Of a DNA stretch of 64,000 nt, positions 51,993 to 60,960 are shown piece after piece. The translations under genes and the position numbers were made by a program. The notes beneath the pieces were generated by a model. The model was not told the DNA's origin, did not search any database, and saw only the letters and a program-made list of their open reading frames with translations. Position 1 is the stretch's first letter, and every line of letters begins with the position of its first letter. Source of the DNA: Nemertoderma westbladi (taxonomy: Eukaryota > Xenacoelomorpha > Nemertodermatida > Nemertodermatidae); contig JAUCBJ010000675.1 of NCBI GenBank assembly GCA_032718475.1, positions 62,001-126,000 of the forward strand, read 5' to 3'.

Positions 51993-53024
51993 AGAAATAA
52001 AACAACTGATACCTTGATAATTGGCGACTCACTTTATCGGCATATTGATCCATGTTCAATTGGACACAAAGGAATGCCTACTCAAATTCACTCTTTCTTG
52101 GGGTTATCGTTTGGAGATTTGCCGTCGCTTATATCACGATACGATAAAGAACATCTACAAGCTTGTTACATTGGCGTTGGTACAAATGACCTATCTCGTC
52201 CTCTGGATGAAATCAAACAACTTGTAAAGGAATCTATAGAAATAGTCCACGAACAGTTTTCCCCAACCAACCTCTATATTTCTGAAATTCCTCCTTCTAC
52301 AAAGGGGAGCACCATATCCAAAACTATGGAAATGAACAATACCCTTAAGTACATGAGTACTAATCTTGAATTTATTCTGGTTAATACTTGGGATAAATTC
52401 CTAATAGACAATTTTATTGACAAATCTTACTTTGGGGAAAACGGAATACATATGAACCGCGCTGGTCAGTCCTTACTGGCGCAATGCATAACGTTGGGGC
52501 TCTCCATATCCTCCCCTTTAACGTTCTCAATAGTGGGAACGAAAAGAGGACCATCATCCTACTCGAGATCAGTATCTACCCGATCATCTGCACCAAATAC
52601 GCATATGGGCCCTGCATTCTATCCACCAAAGTCTACCCGTAGAAGTACCAGTACCGGTGGAAGAACCGGTGTGACCCGCATCACTTCACCAGTATACAAA
52701 CCCACTACCCCAAGCATAACCCCCTCCAGCGGTGATGGCCTCTCTTATCCCGGCCGTTATCCCGGCAGTTACCCTCATACATTTCCTCGATCATATGACC
52801 ATCCTCCTGGTGCCCACATTAACGCAATCCAATCTAGTTATAGTGGGGGCTACCAAAATATAGATGAACTAGGTCAACGTTCCAATAAATCATACAGTGA
52901 GGCGGCAAGTTGTTACAAACAAAGCGGTATTTCTCAGGACTTAATCTCCGAAATTTCAAAAAACATCAGCTCTGTGATACAGGGGGCCTTAAATCCTCTC
53001 CTTCGTCTAAACACCCTTAACTAA
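51993..53024 (+). CDS. LINE copy B ORF1, SGNH esterase-like domain
   Basis: Same frame as the preceding part, after the TGA. SGNH/GDSL features: TLIIGDSLYRH with the nucleophile Ser, IGVGTNDLSR (block III Asn), ISEIPPS, and GENGIHMNRAGQ as block V. In block V the usual Asp of the D-x-x-H pair is not present (ENGIH), whereas copy A has DGRH, so catalysis is doubtful in this copy. A Ser/Tyr/Pro-rich tail and a terminal helix (SQDLISEISKNISSVIQ) resemble the end of copy A. The stop is at 53024. Confidence 0.82.
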   Translation, partial: RNKTTDTLIIGDSLYRHIDPCSIGHKGMPTQIHSFLGLSFGDLPSLISRYDKEHLQACYIGVGTNDLSRPLDEIKQLVKESIEIVHEQFSPTNLYISEIPPSTKGSTISKTMEMNNTLKYMSTNLEFILVNTWDKFLIDNFIDKSYFGENGIHMNRAGQSLLAQCITLGLSISSPLTFSIVGTKRGPSSYSRSVSTRSSAPNTHMGPAFYPPKSTRRSTSTGGRTGVTRITSPVYKPTTPSITPSSGDGLSYPGRYPGSYPHTFPRSYDHPPGAHINAIQSSYSGGYQNIDELGQRSNKSYSEAASCYKQSGISQDLISEISKNISSVIQGALNPLLRLNTLN

Positions 53025-53182
53025 TCGGCATCGAAAAGAACGGCTAGTATTTGATTTTATGTTATTTTATCAATATATAAGCAATTATTATGATATTTTC
53101 ACTAAATAATTGTAAGAGTCTTATAATTTTGCGACTCACTAAACTTCATGTTGATTTTTTTTTTTTACCCATTTAACTAAAT

Positions 53183-53872
53183 ATGATTAAGATAAATATG
53201 AATATTAATTTCGTAGGCCTATTAATATCAGTTCTATCCCGCTCTACGTTACTTATATGGCAATTTTTATTTCTTTTGTTTCATAAAATATATATGTATT
53301 CGATATTTTACCTTTGGCCGAATAGTATGATACATTTCGTCCAAATCTTACTTTATAAGTTTTTTGCACTACCCAGATTGAATTTCACAGTATGGCTAAT
53401 ATTATTGATGAATCTTAGTGATGTCCTTAATACTAATATTAGAACCAGTATGCTAACTTTTACAGTTAATTCATTATTCACATATTTGCCTAACCAGGTC
53501 GATATAAACGGTATAATTTTTATCTGTCCGACAGTCTGGCTTCTACCAATTGGATATATTATGTCCCAAACCTCAATATTTAAGAGATTATTGTTTTTAC
53601 TAATAACATATTGCAACTACTTTATTATATCCCTTATATTACACGGGATCATATTTTTCGTGAGTTTACTTTATTTACCGGTAATTATCGTAATCGATTA
53701 TATATACCAGCAAACTCATTCCATACACTGGTGGCGTGTAAGGTCAAACTTCGCCAAACATAAATTAATTAAGAAAACTAAATGGCGCCTTATCTCCCGC
53801 ATCGTGAGTATTGTACTGTTAGTGTGTCTTGTGTTACTTCCTATCTCATTGAATTTAACTCAGGTGTATTGA
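53183..53872 (+). CDS. LINE copy B membrane-protein ORF (polytopic)
   Basis: 229 codons with six or seven hydrophobic segments by eye (residues roughly 8-32, 36-60, 66-78, 106-125, 130-150, 152-175, 205-226) and a basic loop (WWRVRSNFAKHKLIKKTK) before the last one. No domain was recognised. It begins 158 bp after ORF1 and overlaps ORF2 by 91 bp with the same -1 frame relation as in copy A. Sequence similarity to copy A is slight, but position, length class, hydrophobic profile and the late basic loop agree. Confidence 0.6.
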   Translation: MIKINMNINFVGLLISVLSRSTLLIWQFLFLLFHKIYMYSIFYLWPNSMIHFVQILLYKFFALPRLNFTVWLILLMNLSDVLNTNIRTSMLTFTVNSLFTYLPNQVDINGIIFICPTVWLLPIGYIMSQTSIFKRLLFLLITYCNYFIISLILHGIIFFVSLLYLPVIIVIDYIYQQTHSIHWWRVRSNFAKHKLIKKTKWRLISRIVSIVLLVCLVLLPISLNLTQVY

Positions 53873-54578
53873 GTACCACCCTGATAACTCTCTTTACTAT
53901 TAATCCTACATTAGTTATACTGACTACTATATCATCACTTTCACTCTACAAACTTCCAGGCTTTAACCGTAAACCTCGTTTTCCACAATACCCCATTTTA
54001 CAAACACTATTCATCTATTTAATTACTAATGGAAATTTAATTTATGTAAAACAAAGTACAAAATGGCATATATCAACAAAAAGCAAACAACATAGAAATA
54101 AGATGACTCTAATATCTTATGCAACTATTCAAGCCTTTAACATTTATCGTTCCTCCGTCATTGACTTACTCAACATAGCTCTCACTGTGCATATGTTACT
54201 CATAATCTCAGGTACCGTACACCCCAACCCAGGACCGAAACGAAACTACCAAAAAAAAAATAAACATAAGACTAAAATAAATATTAATAATTTACCAAAT
54301 TTTTATTTTCCAGATAGCAAATCTAAATTACCTAACTCTATTACAGATATAAAAAACTATATAAAAGACCATCCGGATCACCTAAAATGTATCCATATAA
54401 ACGCTCGCAGTCTCTTTAAGAATATAGATGAGTTTAAAGAGGTCTTGCTGGGGTCGAGGAATGTTATTGCATCAGTTAGTGAAACCTGGCTTAAGAGAAA
54501 CATACCAGACTCAGCTTTACATATTGCTGGATTTAAAACATACAGACTTGACAGAAAAAAGCGTCGTGGTGGTGGTGT
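53782..54578 (+). CDS. LINE copy B ORF2 N-terminus: hydrophobic leader, 2A-like motif, endonuclease start
   Basis: ATG at 53782 lies in the end of the membrane ORF. Hydrophobic stretches (TLITLFTINPTLVIL, LLNIALTVHMLLIISG) lead to GTVHPNPGP (NPGP at 54226-54237), a 2A-like motif with Thr and His at positions where the canonical motif has Asp and Glu. A Lys/Asn-rich linker and the endonuclease start (CIHINARSLFKN, ASVSETWLKR, DRKKRRGGGV) follow. The frame is interrupted by the MITE at 54579 and continues in phase after 55097. Confidence 0.8.
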
Positions 54579-55096
54579 GGGGCGAGCCACGAAGTTGGCG
54601 GAGCCTTAGCGAATTGACACTGTTAGGGGGTGGGTCAATTTATGCAAATAGTTGTCGTCGTCGTCGTTGTCGTCGTCGTCGTCGTTGTCGTCGTCGTTGT
54701 CGTCGTCGTTGTCGTCGTCGTTACGATTTTGACATGCTAATAACTTTGTCGGATTTAAAGCTGCCAAGTTGAAAATTTGTAGGTATCAATATGAGCAAAA
54801 GTTGAGATTTTTGAGAGACTTTCAGACACCATCAGTGCAATGGTCTCCCGCTAGAGGGCCACATGTCTAAACATTAAATGCCCTCCCATTTCTTTGCTTT
54901 TAATCCGTTTAAGCTGAAACTTGGCAGATATGTATTAGACCATTAGCTGTGACTTTCAAAGGAGGCGAATCCATCTGCAGTTCTCCAGTCTGCCGCTAGA
55001 GGGCCAACGTGACTATTTGCATAAATTGACCTACCCCCTAACAGTGTCAATTCGCTAAGGCTCTGCCAACTTCGTGCTGCGCGAAGTCCCCACTTC
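54579..55096. mobile_element. 518-bp MITE with long terminal inverted repeats
   Basis: Left end 54579-54652 and right end 55012-55096 are inverted copies (shared CACGAAGTTGGC, then GCCTTAGCGAATTGACACTG and the CAATTTATGCAAATAGT inner edge), the right arm having about ten extra bases near its tip. GTGT flanks both sides (54575-54578, 55097-55100) as probable target duplication. The interior has a (GTC/GTT)n run at 54651-54721 and two direct CCGCTAGAGGGCCA motifs. It has no coding capacity. It interrupts the LINE endonuclease between GGGV and the IYVP block. Confidence 0.85.
54651..54721 (+). repeat. (GTC)n/(GTT)n microsatellite
   Basis: About 70 bp of GTC with regular GTT interspersions, inside the MITE. 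Confidence 0.95.
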
Positions 55097-57581
55097 GTGT
55101 AATGATATATGTCCCCGATACAATGAACAGTAAACTACGTACTGATATAAAAGAAAAGAACAGCTGCATCGAGTCTATCTGGGTAGAAGTAGATAACTTA
55201 CTAATCTCTACAGTATATAGGCCTCCACGTGCAAAAATCAAATACCTAGATGAAATAAGTTGCGAAATAGAAAACGCACTATTGCTCGAACCAAATCATA
55301 GTATTATCTTACAAGGTGATTTCAACATTAACTTATTAGACACAAAAAATAAAACTACACGCGATATCCACGAAATACTAAATACATACGACATAAAATC
55401 ATTAAACAACACTATACCTACTCGTTACACAAAATCATCTGAAACATTAATAGATTTAGTACTGTCAAATATCCCCAGCGCACAAATCATTGAAAGTCTG
55501 GTCTTTTTCTGTGATTTCTCAGACCATGAGTACACGCTTACCTCTTTGAACCTGAAAATTAATTCCAAATTAAAAATTAACGAAAAAATATCCTATAGGG
55601 ACTTTTCAACTTTTTCCGAATCTAAATTTCTATTTGATATTTCACAAATAAATTGGGATCCCTTATATAATGAAAATGATACGAATACAAAAATTAATTT
55701 CTTTGAAAATCAGTTAGAAACAATTTTAAACAAACACGCACCAATTAAGTATAAAACTGTAAGTAATAAACAAACATACCGTGGTAACGACGTGCAATGG
55801 CTCACACCGGAACTATCACAACTGCGTACTGTAAAGGAAAACAAACTTTCAATCTGGCGACGCTCCAAAACACTTGAAAATTTTAATAATTTTAAACATG
55901 CCCGTAATAGCTTTAATAATCTTAATAAAAAATTGAAAAACAAATATATTAAAGATAAATTCCTAAATCAGAGAACAGCTAAAGGAAAGTGGGCGATAAT
56001 TAACAGCATACTAAATAAAAATATTCGATCTACATCACCGGAAATAAAATACAACGGTCGTCTATTAACTCGTCCATTAGACATAGCTAAAACATTTAAT
56101 GATATTTTCATAGATATAGGAAAATTTACCGGTCTAGATAACACATTAAATTGTACTCAATATAGGGCACCGAATGTAATAGATCATATAGCAGAACCGA
56201 AATTTTCCTTCCACTGCATCTCCACTCTTGACATTTTTGAAGCTCTAACCAAACTATCTAACAATAAACCTTCCGGCCCCAGTTCGATCCCTACTAGAAT
56301 CTTTAAATTATCTGCAGGATTTATCAGCTCTCCACTTTCAAATATTATTAATGACTCAATCACTAAATCAATTTTCCCAAATCAACTAAAAATATCTAAC
56401 GTTACCCCTGTATACAAGAAAGGCGACGAATATGACCCAACTAATTACCGTCCAATCTCAGTCACGCACCCAATAGCTAAAATATTCGAAAAAATACTAG
56501 TCACGCAAATCGAACACTACCTCTCACGTAATAACATTTTAACACCATTTCAATTTGGCTTCCGCAAAAGGTTTTCCACTTCTGATGCAATAACATACGC
56601 TACAGAAGCATGGCGGTATGACCTGGATCGTGGTTACCATGTTGCTGTAGCCTTCCTTGACCTTAGCAAGGCTTTCAACTCTCTGGACCATGATACACTA
56701 ATAACACACCTAACTGATCTAGGATTCGAAACAAATGCTTGCAACATGATTAAAAATTACTTACACGACAGACAACAACGAGTTAAAGTAGGCCATACAT
56801 TTTCACCATTCCTTATAGAGAAACGAGGGGTCCCCCAAGGGACACTCCTTGGCCCCCTTCTCTTCACCTTATATACTAATTCTATTCCAAATTTAACCTC
56901 AAAAGATGCAAATCTCATACAATATGCCGATGATACTGCTCTCTATGTCAGCTCCAAAAACGCATCAACTGCTACTGTAGATTTAGCTAAAAATGTACAA
57001 AACTTGACCAATGTATTCGCAAAATTAAAATTAAAATTGAACCCGGATGAAACTGAATTTTTACTATTAACACCAAAATATACTCGAACCGCAAATAACA
57101 TTGACTCAATAAAATTAAAAATAAATGACACCTCAATAATTAGCCAATCTAACTGCATTAAATATCTCGGCGTCCTAATCAACAATAAACTAAGTTGGAC
57201 CGATCATATAAACAACATAATCAAAAAAATGTCCACCAGCATTGCAAGTCTTAGGAAAATTAAAGGTCAGTTGCCGCTCAAAACGAAAATCCAATTATAT
57301 AAAACCTTTGTTCTCCCTTACCATCATTATTGCTGTCAATTCCTAATATCTCACCATAATGTTCATGGATTTAAAGACATATTATATAAATTAGAAAAAA
57401 TTCAGAATTACGGTCTACGATGTACCTTTAATAAACGATGCAAAGACGTAACGGCAACTGACCTCAGAACCAAATCGAAAATACCCCTACTATCTGCTTT
57501 CCGTGAATATTACGGTCTCCTATTTTTCTATAAATATATCTACAATATATCTGTCCCTTTTAAAAATCTTGATCTCCCACT
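55097..57581 (+). CDS. LINE copy B ORF2: endonuclease and reverse transcriptase
   Basis: Open from the MITE edge to the nested RTE. Endonuclease: VYRPPRAKIK, LQGDFNINLLD, TLIDLVLSN, CDFSDHEY. RT: NKPSGPSSIPTRIFKL, NYRPISVTHPIAKIFE, PFQFGFRKRFSTSDAI, FLDLSKAFNSLDH with the first Asp, RGVPQGTLLGPLLF, IQYADDTALYV (about residue 607 of the 868-codon frame that starts at 55102), IKYLGVLINNKLSW. The C-terminal domain (KIKGQLPLKTKIQ, HHYCCQFL) runs into the insert at LDLP. The Leu-rich end of the apparent frame beyond 57581 is only the (CTA)n tail of the inserted RTE. Confidence 0.92.
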
Positions 57582-58501
57582 ACTACTACTACTACTACTA
57601 CTACTAGGATCGGCATGCTGCATTGCAGCTGCATTTTTAAGAATGCTGTGCCGGCTTGTCAACAAAATTGCACCGCCACAACTCCCTATCACCCATGACA
57701 TTTGCTAGATCATCCGCATCTTTAAGGCCAGTGTCCTTTAAGATGCGTCTCAAGAAAGTCATGGGCTGTCCACCATGCTTATTCACTCCATGAGGCTGCC
57801 AAAGTACAAGATTATGCACTGGCTGGTCCTCACGGCGAAAGCAATGTCCTGCAAAGCGGAGGCGATTTTGTTCTAGTGTCAAGCTTGGGGGAACCAATGA
57901 GACACCTCCAATGTTATATAGTGTCTGGTTGGAGATGTGTGCATTGTACTTGACACAATGTACCCGGCGTAGCATTCTTGTGAAAGTGCCATCCAGAGAT
58001 TTGGTGTCCTCAGCAGTTAGAGCCCAGCATGGACTCCCGTAGAGGAGTACTGGAACTACTGCTGCTCTAAATAATCGGACCTTAAGTTTCCGATTAATTC
58101 TCGGTGACTTCCAAATCCTGGAAAGCCTATTCAAGGCTGCCCATGCCTTTCCCTTACGTATTCGAAGGTCCTCACCTGACTTCCGGATCCATGATCCCAG
58201 GTAACAGAAGTCGTCCACATGCTCAAGCATACCATCCTTTGAGCTTATGCTCATCCGATCAGAGACTTGCTGAGGACTTTCAAAGTTAACTGTCAGAATT
58301 TTGGTCTTTCTGGAGTTAATAAAAAGACCAACACTAGAAGCAGCATGTTCTAATGAGCTGAGGAGCCGTTGGGCTCCCTCTAATGATTCTGAGAGTACTC
58401 CTAAGTCATCAGCAAAGTCTAGATCAGTTAGGTACTTGGCAGGATTTCCTCGACTTCTGGAGCCAGTAGGTGGAGTTATCATCACACCACTGATCCACCA
58501 A
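57582..58501 (-). mobile_element. Nested 5'-truncated RTE-like LINE with target duplication
   Basis: 0.92 kb in minus orientation, 3' end at 57582 with an (ACT)n tail. TGATCTCCCACT occurs on both sides (57570-57581 and 58502-58513), a 12-bp target duplication. The 5' junction carries 16 non-family bases (about 58485-58501). The coding part (YLTDLDFADDLG through GHCFRRED to DKPAQHS) has no lesion and is nearly identical to the copy at 32413-34309. Confidence 0.9.
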
Positions 58502-58513
58502 TGATCTCCCACT

Positions 58514-58725
58514 GCTCCCAAGAAACACCCAGATCTTAAATAGACGCACAAAATCCGCTTACCTAGATGCCACAACCAATTTGGACATTACAGTCTCACT
58601 ACACAGCTAATTAAACTATGGAACAAACTACCCATTCATATTAGACAAACAAACACTTTACAACGTTTTAAACTTAAATTAAAGGGTCTATTACTCAAAA
58701 GATTTACTCGCGAGGAGGTCACATA
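58514..58725 (+). pseudogene. LINE copy B ORF2 C-terminal end, after the nested RTE
   Basis: The interrupted C-terminus resumes with LLPRNTQILNRRTKS, needs one frameshift near 58580, then reads GHYSLTTQLIKLWNKL and LQRFKLKLKGLLLKRF to TAG at about 58724. It corresponds to the GHNSLLISLIKLWNST end of copy A. Confidence 0.75.
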
Positions 58726-59180
58726 GAGGAAGCTCAATTACCACACCTCTAACACTATTTACTTTTCCCGTATACAGTATACACTACTCAAGTTGCATGG
58801 CCCTTACGTACGTATGTGTGTAACTATTTGTGTTTGTGTGGTATGTATGTATTCTAATATTAGTGGGGGGGGGGGGGGGGGGGGTGGTGGTGAGGAGCGG
58901 GAGGAGGCGTATAATTTTAGCTACGTGGTGTATGGATTGGGATTGCTTGTTCACATTTTTTATATTTTAATTATTTACCGGTTATGTATGTAGACATTTA
59001 CTAATATCGTCGCGTACTTAAGCGATGATATAGTGTTTAATTTTGTTGGTTACCGGTGAAATACTGTAGACACCTTTACATATAATTTCCTTAATTATAA
59101 GTCCCTACCTTGTGTAGAGACTTCCCCATTCGTGCAATCACTATGGATACCAAAGGAATAATAATAATAATAATAATAAA
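58726..59180 (+). other. LINE copy B 3' UTR with a 20-base G tract
   Basis: The G tract at 58865-58884 is followed by GGTGGTGGTGAGGAGCGGGA, a polypurine G-rich block able to form G-quadruplexes. The UTR ends in (AAT)n followed by A7 at about 59155-59178. Confidence 0.65.
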
Positions 59181-59184
59181 AAAA

Positions 59185-59917
59185 TCCCAAAAAAGAGGCC
59201 ACAATTACCAAGCTAAAATTTAAACTTTTCAATAAAAATGTTATGCACGCAGTTATGCATGGAAGGCGACGGGGGTATGATAAATCTACTAGTTCCAATC
59301 AGAAACGAACAAAACAAATCAAATATTCGAAATCAGAACCATCGAAAACGTCGGGTCCCAAAAAATTCCGATTCGAAATGGACATTTTAAAGAATAGAAT
59401 TAGCTTTTCTAAAATATTTTTGAAATTTACTCCAATACAATTATTTTTTGTTGAAAATTTGGTGCTTGCAAATATGTGGAGCAGATCTTAATTCATTATG
59501 AAACAATGCTTGAAAGAAGCTTAATATGTTTACAACACATTAAAAGTTTAAAAAACACTTATATTTTTAACTTTGAAATTTGGTGTAAAATCTGACACCT
59601 TTTCAATAATGACTGTGGTTATAAGAAAATAAACTGACATTTAAAGCAAACAGCACTATATTATTATCGCAATAATTTTTATTGTCCGTTTAAATCATTT
59701 TTTTGTCCTGTTTTTTTTATTTCTTATGTCCTCCAAAAATCTAATGTTAGGTTCCATGCTACCGGTTTCTCTACTGCTGCCGGTATTAGTATATATAGCA
59801 CTATTTTGCTGTATTGTATGTACAGATGTAGGTATAAAGCAGGCATTTCTATATTTTAGTACCGGTACCGGCACCGGTACTGCTGTAGGCCTACTGTGTA
59901 GCCTACCATTTAAATTT
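59185..59917. other. No gene recognised
   Basis: AT-rich. Contains the ACCGGTACCGGCACCGGTAC cluster at about 59861-59880. Confidence 0.5.
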
Positions 59918-60380
59918 TGATTAGAAAATCCCGCCTCATCTGTAACCTGCTCCTTTGCCTGATTTGGTAAAGTGACCATTTATTGTTTTGGTTAGAAAGG
60001 CCCGCCTCTGTAACCTGCTCCTTTCCTTCATTTTATAAAGTGACTGTTTATTGTTTTGGTTAGAAAATCCCGCCTCTGTAACCTGCCCCTTTCCCTCAAT
60101 TAATTAAGTGATCGTTTAATGTTTTGGTTAGGAAATAATGCCTCTGTAACCTGCTCCTTTCTCTCAATTGGTAATGTTATCGTTTATTGTTTTGGTTAGA
60201 AAATCCCGTCTCTGTAACCTGCTCCTTTCCCTCAATTAGTTAAATGATCGTTTATTGTTTTGGTTAGAAAATCCCGCCTCTGTAACCTGCTCCTTTCCCT
60301 GATTTGGTAAAGTGACTGTTGTTTTGGTTAGAAAATCCGGCCTTAACCTGCTCCTTTCCATCTATTGGTAATTGTTTTTG
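59918..60380 (+). repeat. 68-bp minisatellite, six to seven units
   Basis: Unit starts near 59977, 60045, 60113, 60181 and 60249 show an exact 68-bp period (TTTATTGTTTTGGTTAGAAA...CTCTGTAACCTGCTCCTTTC). The last units are shortened. A single related unit lies at about 12475-12533. Confidence 0.93.
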
Positions 60381-60783
60381 GCTATAAAATGAGTGTTTTG
60401 CTACGTCATGTGGTAATCTATTATCGACAACAACCACAAACTATTAAATTTAGAGTCTTTTACCACAGGCGCATATGGAATTCTACCTCATAGTCTATAA
60501 ATCATTGGAATCATGGAATGTTTTGGCACAGGCATAGTGAAACCAACTGTCAGACCAGAAATCAACAAATTTTCAATGTTTTGGCATAGGCATGTTGAAA
60601 TCAACTGTCTGACAGTCCAGAAATCAGCAGTCTGACAGTTTGAAGAAATACATACATAAAAAGTCATTAAAAGGACAATAAAAGTCATTAAAAGGACAAC
60701 AAAAGTCATTATGCACAATTCGTAAAAAAAGGAGGACAAAAAAGTCAAATAAAAGGACATAAAAAATCACTGCCTATTATTAG
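60381..60783. other. No gene; short direct repeats
   Basis: Contains AATGTTTTGGCA(C/T)AGGCAT repeated at 60519 and 60578, CTGTC(T)GACAG repeats at 60600-60640 and three AAAGTCATTAAAAGGACA iterations at 60658-60710. Confidence 0.55.
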
Positions 60784-60960
60784 CACTCGGTATGGTGCAC
60801 AAAATACTGCTGTCAGGCCAGCAGGCTGTACTGTTCTGTAGCACCACGGTACAGGTACTGCCTGACTCTGAGGCTTCCCAAAAAAGAGGCCACAAATGGT
60901 GCAACACAACCCAAAACCAGCAACCATACTGCATTTGGATCAAATCAGTTTTTTTCAATC
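60784..60960 (+). repeat. Unoccupied copy of the LINE copy B insertion site
   Basis: 60784-60877 equals 50650-50741, and the sequence continues directly into AAAAAAGAGGCCACAA, which in the other locus lies on the far side of LINE copy B (59181-59196). It is therefore the empty-site paralogue of an unidentified repeat. It ends at the RTE target site. Confidence 0.85.

Larger units (their letters stand above)
50742..59180 (+). mobile_element. CR1-group LINE copy B, near full length
   Basis: The insert lies between GAGGCTTCCC (ends 50741) and TCCCAAAAAAGAGGCCAC (from about 59181). An unoccupied version of this site, GGCTTCCCAAAAAAGAGG, is present at 60873-60890, which defines both ends; the target duplication is only about 4-5 bp (T)TCCC. 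The 3' end is an (AAT)n(A)n tail. Without its two nested inserts (54579-55096, 57582-58501) the element is about 7 kb: 5' UTR, ORF1 (SAP, repeats, SGNH), membrane ORF, ORF2 (2A, endonuclease, RT), and a 3' UTR with a 20-base G tract. Confidence 0.85.

Noticed and set aside
54577-54592. 14-base match TGGGGCGAGCCACG between the MITE tip and the Gypsy-2 LTR (36848 region)
   Set aside because: Matches only over 14 bases with different flanks and no shared structure; probably coincidence.
54428-54772. ORF encoding an Arg/Cys repeat
   Set aside because: Translation of the GTC/GTT microsatellite inside the MITE.
57575-57708. Poly-Leu C-terminal extension of LINE copy B ORF2
   Set aside because: It is the (CTA)n tail and antisense end of the nested RTE, not part of the LINE protein.
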